A stretch of 8,677 bases of DNA from Microbacteriaceae bacterium (GTDB taxonomy: Bacteria; Actinomycetota; Actinomycetes; Actinomycetales; Microbacteriaceae). The DNA lies in the NCBI GenBank assembly GCA_947455385.1, contig CANGNR010000047.1, forward strand, positions 1 through 8,677. The letters run 5' to 3'. Below, piece after piece: positions 6,905 through 8,677 of the stretch (its first letter is position 1; each line of letters opens with the position of its first letter). Made by a program: the position numbers and the translations under genes. Under the pieces are notes generated by a model. It was not told the origin of the DNA, did not search any database, and saw only the letters and a program-made list of their open reading frames with translations.

Positions 6905-7863
6905 GCGGCTCTCCTGATTCTTTCGGCGGCGCGGAGTCTTACCGACGCCGACCTTGGGTTTTCTGCGATCTCTGTTTCAGATGCCTTTTCGGCTCCCTTG
7001 ACGACCAATCGCAGAGTTGGTGCGTGTTCAGGAAGTTCAATCGGGAGGTCTAGCGGTGCCGAGGAGGTGCTGCCGGCGGCGAACACCTGCTTGACGATGC
7101 GGTCTTCGAGCGAGTGGTAGGCCAGCACGACGATGCGGCCACCGACGTTTAGGGCATCCAGGGCGGCTGGAACAGCCTGCTCGAGAACCTCTAGTTCGCC
7201 GTTGACCTCGATGCGCAGGGCCTGAAAGACGCGCTTGGCTGGGTGTCCGCTGCTCTTGCCCGGGATGAACGGAATCACCTTGGCTATCAGCGACGCGAGC
7301 TCGGTCGAGGTCGCGAACTGCTTGATTGCGCGTGCCTTGACGATGGCAACGGCAACCTGCTTCGCGTAGCGCTCCTCGCCGTACTCCTTGAAGATGCGGG
7401 CGAGGTCGGCCTCGGCGTAGTTGTTGACGATGTCTGCGGCCGTGTCTCCCTCTGTTGCGTTCATGCGCATGTCCAGCGGGGCTTCGTACGAGTATGCGAA
7501 GCCGCGGTCGGCTTCATCCAGCTGCATCGACGAGACGCCGAGGTCCATGAGAATCGCGTCGGCTCCTTCGAACTCGAGCTCGGCGAGCACATCCTCGATC
7601 TGGTCATAGACGGCGTGAACCAGGTGCACTCGCGAACCGAATCGAGCCAGGCGCTCCCCCGCTAGCTCGAGGGCCTTGGGGTCGCGGTCGATGCCAACGA
7701 GCTGGATGTTCTCGAAGCGCGTCAGGAACGCCTCCGAGTGGCCACCCAAACCGAGGGTGCAGTCAACCAGGATGCCGCCATTTTCAAGGGCAGGAGCGAG
7801 TAGCTCGATGCAGCGCTCGAGCATTACTGGCTCGTGGATCTCGGCGATGGCTTTCTGGGTCAT
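6901..7863 (-). CDS. rsmH: 16S rRNA (cytosine(1402)-N(4))-methyltransferase RsmH
   Basis: RsmH (formerly MraW) is the SAM-dependent enzyme that N4-methylates C1402 in the ribosomal decoding centre. The 320-residue protein has a normal length and typical motifs: the N-terminal HEPVML (10-15), the SAM-binding loop VDCTLGLGGHSEAFL (33-47), GIDRDPKAL (57-65), ILMDLGVSSMQLD (104-116), RGFAY and PLDMRMN (120-135), HPAKRVFQALRIEVN (207-221), LAYHSLEDRIVK (248-259) and the C-terminal NPRSASVRLRAAER (302-315). The ATG at 7863 is nine codons before the conserved HEPVML and an in-frame TAG lies just upstream, so the start is well bounded. The only strong Shine-Dalgarno (GGAGG, 7883-7887) is 19 bases away, and only a weak GGGCAG sits close to the start. 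Its stop overlaps the ftsL start. Confidence 0.97.
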   Translation of the reverse strand: MTQKAIAEIHEPVMLERCIELLAPALENGGILVDCTLGLGGHSEAFLTRFENIQLVGIDRDPKALELAGERLARFGSRVHLVHAVYDQIEDVLAELEFEGADAILMDLGVSSMQLDEADRGFAYSYEAPLDMRMNATEGDTAADIVNNYAEADLARIFKEYGEERYAKQVAVAIVKARAIKQFATSTELASLIAKVIPFIPGKSSGHPAKRVFQALRIEVNGELEVLEQAVPAALDALNVGGRIVVLAYHSLEDRIVKQVFAAGSTSSAPLDLPIELPEHAPTLRLVVKGAEKASETEIAENPRSASVRLRAAERIRRAA

Positions 7864-7874
7864 AATCTGCCCGG

Positions 7875-7919
7875 GCTATCTGCCTCCGGATCCCCATCCG
7901 TTTCGCTATCTGGCTTCGG
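7875..7919. repeat. Imperfect 15-bp direct repeat in the mraZ-rsmH gap
   Basis: The 98-base space between mraZ and rsmH holds two copies of a 15-base unit, at 7875-7889 and 7905-7919, matching at 13 of 15 positions (GCTATCTGCCTCCGG and GCTATCTGGCTTCGG on the plus strand) with a 30-base period. The copy nearer rsmH contains the only GGAGG upstream of that gene. The function is unknown; it may be a small duplication, a processing site or a binding site. Nothing else was recognised in this gap. Confidence 0.45.
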
Positions 7920-7961
7920 GAAAGTAAGCCAAAGGCAAAACAGGTGGAGGTCTAGCGACAG

Positions 7962-8393
7962 CTAGTCGATCCCCGGAATCACCTCCTGATCGAGTGAGGC
8001 GAACAGTTCTGCGGTTGAAGCCATGTAGGTCTCGTAGGCCTGGCGGTCCCAGATTTCTGCGTGGTCGAGCACGCCAACCACAACGAGCTCTTTGTCGAGG
8101 CCGGCCCAGTCGCGAAGTGCGGCAGCAATCAGGATGCGGCCCTGACCGTCGAAGGTCTCAAGCTCCGACTCGGCAAACATGTGGCGGGTTAGAGCGCGAA
8201 CGGTGGCGTTCGAGTTCGAAGCCTGGGCCATGCGGTTGCGCAGGTTGGCCCACTCTTCGGCGCTGTACACGTTGATGCAGCGCTCCTGGCCGCGGGCTAG
8301 CACGACTCCGCCGGCGAAGTCTTCGCGCAGCTTGGCCGGAAAGATGAGGCGGCCCTTTTCGTCGAGTTTGGGGTTGTGACGACCTGAAAGCAT
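7962..8393 (-). CDS. mraZ: Transcriptional regulator MraZ
   Basis: MraZ is the first gene of most dcw clusters and encodes a DNA-binding protein that forms rings and controls its own promoter and hence the cluster. The 143-residue product has the normal length and two SpoVT-AbrB-like half domains. The first is SGRHNPKLDEKGRLIFPAKLR (3-23) and the second centres on FDGQGRILIAAALRDWAGL (81-99), each with the D-x-x/K-G-R signature. It is followed by the HAEIWD segment (111-116) typical of the family. The ATG at 8393 has a strong purine-rich leader, AGGGGGAG, ending 3 bases upstream. Three 10-bp-spaced GTGG repeats lie 37 to 67 bases before the start, as expected of an autoregulated mraZ. The C-terminus (VIPGID) is complete. 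Confidence 0.97.
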   Translation of the reverse strand: MLSGRHNPKLDEKGRLIFPAKLREDFAGGVVLARGQERCINVYSAEEWANLRNRMAQASNSNATVRALTRHMFAESELETFDGQGRILIAAALRDWAGLDKELVVVGVLDHAEIWDRQAYETYMASTAELFASLDQEVIPGID

Positions 8394-8430
8394 CGGCTCC
8401 CCCTATCTCTTCGTCGAACTAACCTGTATT

Positions 8431-8460
8431 CCCCACTTTACTCCACTTCACGCCACCAAC
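8431..8460 (-). promoter_or_regulatory. Probable MraZ operator: three GTGG repeats at 10-bp spacing
   Basis: On the minus strand the three consecutive 10-mers are GTTGGTGGCG, TGAAGTGGAG and TAAAGTGGGG. All have GTGG at positions 5-8, so the repeats fall on the same face of the helix. Characterised MraZ proteins bind direct repeats with 10-bp period upstream of mraZ (TGGG-type boxes in E. coli, AAAGTG-type boxes in mycoplasmas). The two boxes nearest mraZ fit the AAAGTG-like form best; the distal one is degenerate. The assignment rests on this pattern and position. Confidence 0.72.
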
Positions 8461-8538
8461 ACCAGAAATTAGGCAAAAAACACGCCCCAATTTAGGTAAC
8501 AAGTCAATAACTATGGGGGATATAGCGAGTGGAGGAAA

Positions 8539-8567
8539 AATCTAACATTCGTTCACAAAATGGGCAA
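8539..8567 (-). promoter_or_regulatory. Candidate promoter for mraZ (TTGCCC, 17-bp spacer, TAGATT)
   Basis: On the minus strand TTGCCC (8562-8567) and TAGATT (8539-8544) are separated by 17 bases. Each matches four of six bases of the vegetative sigma consensus. Transcription would start near 8532 and give a leader of about 139 bases carrying the GTGG repeats. A lone TTGACT at 8502-8507 is a better -35 box but has no convincing -10 partner. The -35 proposed here overlaps an inverted repeat that could instead be a terminator, so this is tentative. Confidence 0.3.
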
Positions 8568-8578
8568 ATTGCTGCCCA
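8561..8578 (-). repeat. Inverted repeat TGGGCA-6-TGCCCA
   Basis: This is a perfect 6-bp inverted repeat with a 6-base loop. On the minus strand it is followed by TTTTG, so it could be a weak second terminator in tandem with the hairpin at 8589-8608. It also covers the candidate -35 of the mraZ promoter and could be an operator. The sequence does not decide between these. Confidence 0.45.
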
Positions 8579-8588
8579 AAATGACGAA

Positions 8589-8608
8589 AACCCCACCGAA
8601 GTGGGGTT
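8589..8608 (-). terminator. Rho-independent terminator with a UUCG tetraloop
   Basis: On the minus strand AACCCCAC pairs perfectly with GTGGGGTT (8 bp) around a TTCG loop closed by C-G, a very stable C(UUCG)G tetraloop, and TTcgtcatttt follows. It lies about 38 bases after the stop of the upstream minus-strand gene and before the mraZ control region. It probably ends that gene's transcript and insulates the dcw operon. Confidence 0.75.
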
Positions 8609-8646
8609 GGAGTGGAGGGCGGCCACTATTTCGGCCAGGAATACCT

Positions 8647-8677
8647 TTAGTCGCGCTTATCCCAGCGGTTCTCAAAG
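8647..8677 (-). CDS. C-terminal end of an upstream gene, possibly a DUF3040 protein
   Basis: The last ten minus-strand codons before the window edge read FENRWDKRD followed by a TAA stop at 8647-8649. DUF3040 membrane proteins of actinobacteria are often encoded just upstream of mraZ and tend to end in a segment resembling 'FMxRxExRWxRR'. The Trp after an acidic/Arg stretch and the basic end fit that pattern, and the terminator immediately after the stop supports a real gene end in this frame. Nine residues are too few for a firm family call; the start is outside the window. Confidence 0.42.
   Translation of the reverse strand, partial: FENRWDKRD

Noticed and set aside
7243..7665. A 140-codon plus-strand frame opposite rsmH
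   Set aside because: It is a shadow of rsmH, with no family resemblance.
8502..8507. TTGACT as the -35 of the mraZ promoter
   Set aside because: A good -35 match, but no acceptable -10 lies 16-19 bases downstream (the best is TGTTTT at 19).
1..8677. Mobile elements, CRISPR arrays, tRNA/rRNA genes or a novel accessory system
   Set aside because: Almost the whole window is housekeeping dcw coding sequence in conserved order. No transposase, phage, repeat-spacer or structured RNA gene signature was seen.

Overview
The window is a stretch of the division and cell wall (dcw) cluster of an actinobacterium, read entirely on the minus strand (right to left). In transcription order it holds the last few codons of an upstream gene, a terminator, the mraZ control region, mraZ, rsmH, an ftsL-like gene, ftsI (a PBP2x/PBP3-type transpeptidase), murE, murF, mraY and the first 107 codons of murD, which runs off the left edge. 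GC content is moderately high by eye, GTG starts are used, and gene order follows the classical dcw order. The proteins look actinobacterial: the FtsL is long with an Ala/Pro-rich tail, and the upstream gene ends like the DUF3040 proteins that often precede mraZ. A small-genome member of the Microbacteriaceae is my best guess, from general resemblance only.

Right edge and control region (about 8394-8677): the tail of the upstream gene ends with a TAA and is followed by a UUCG-loop terminator. Next comes a second inverted repeat overlapping a possible promoter. Then, 37 to 67 bases before mraZ, there are three GTGG-centred direct repeats at exact 10-bp spacing, the layout expected of an autoregulatory MraZ operator.

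Gene block (1-8393): the genes are tightly packed. rsmH/ftsL and murF/mraY share ATGA stop-start overlaps, murE/murF share a GTGA overlap, and mraY and murD are 3 bases apart. The only gaps are mraZ-rsmH (98 bases), ftsL-ftsI (54) and ftsI-murE (about 54). This is consistent with one polycistronic transcript. RsmH modifies 16S rRNA. FtsL and FtsI belong to the septal machinery. MurD, MurE and MurF build the UDP-MurNAc-peptide and MraY transfers it to undecaprenyl phosphate to make lipid I.

No mobile element, CRISPR array, tRNA/rRNA or unfamiliar gene system was seen. The most interesting point is in MurE. Three side chains that bind the third amino acid of the stem peptide in E. coli MurE are replaced (Asp and Asn of DNPR by His-His, and the Glu of GKGHE by Gln). 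The two substrate-binding arginines are kept. This suggests an unusual residue at position 3 of the stem peptide, as B-type peptidoglycans allow.
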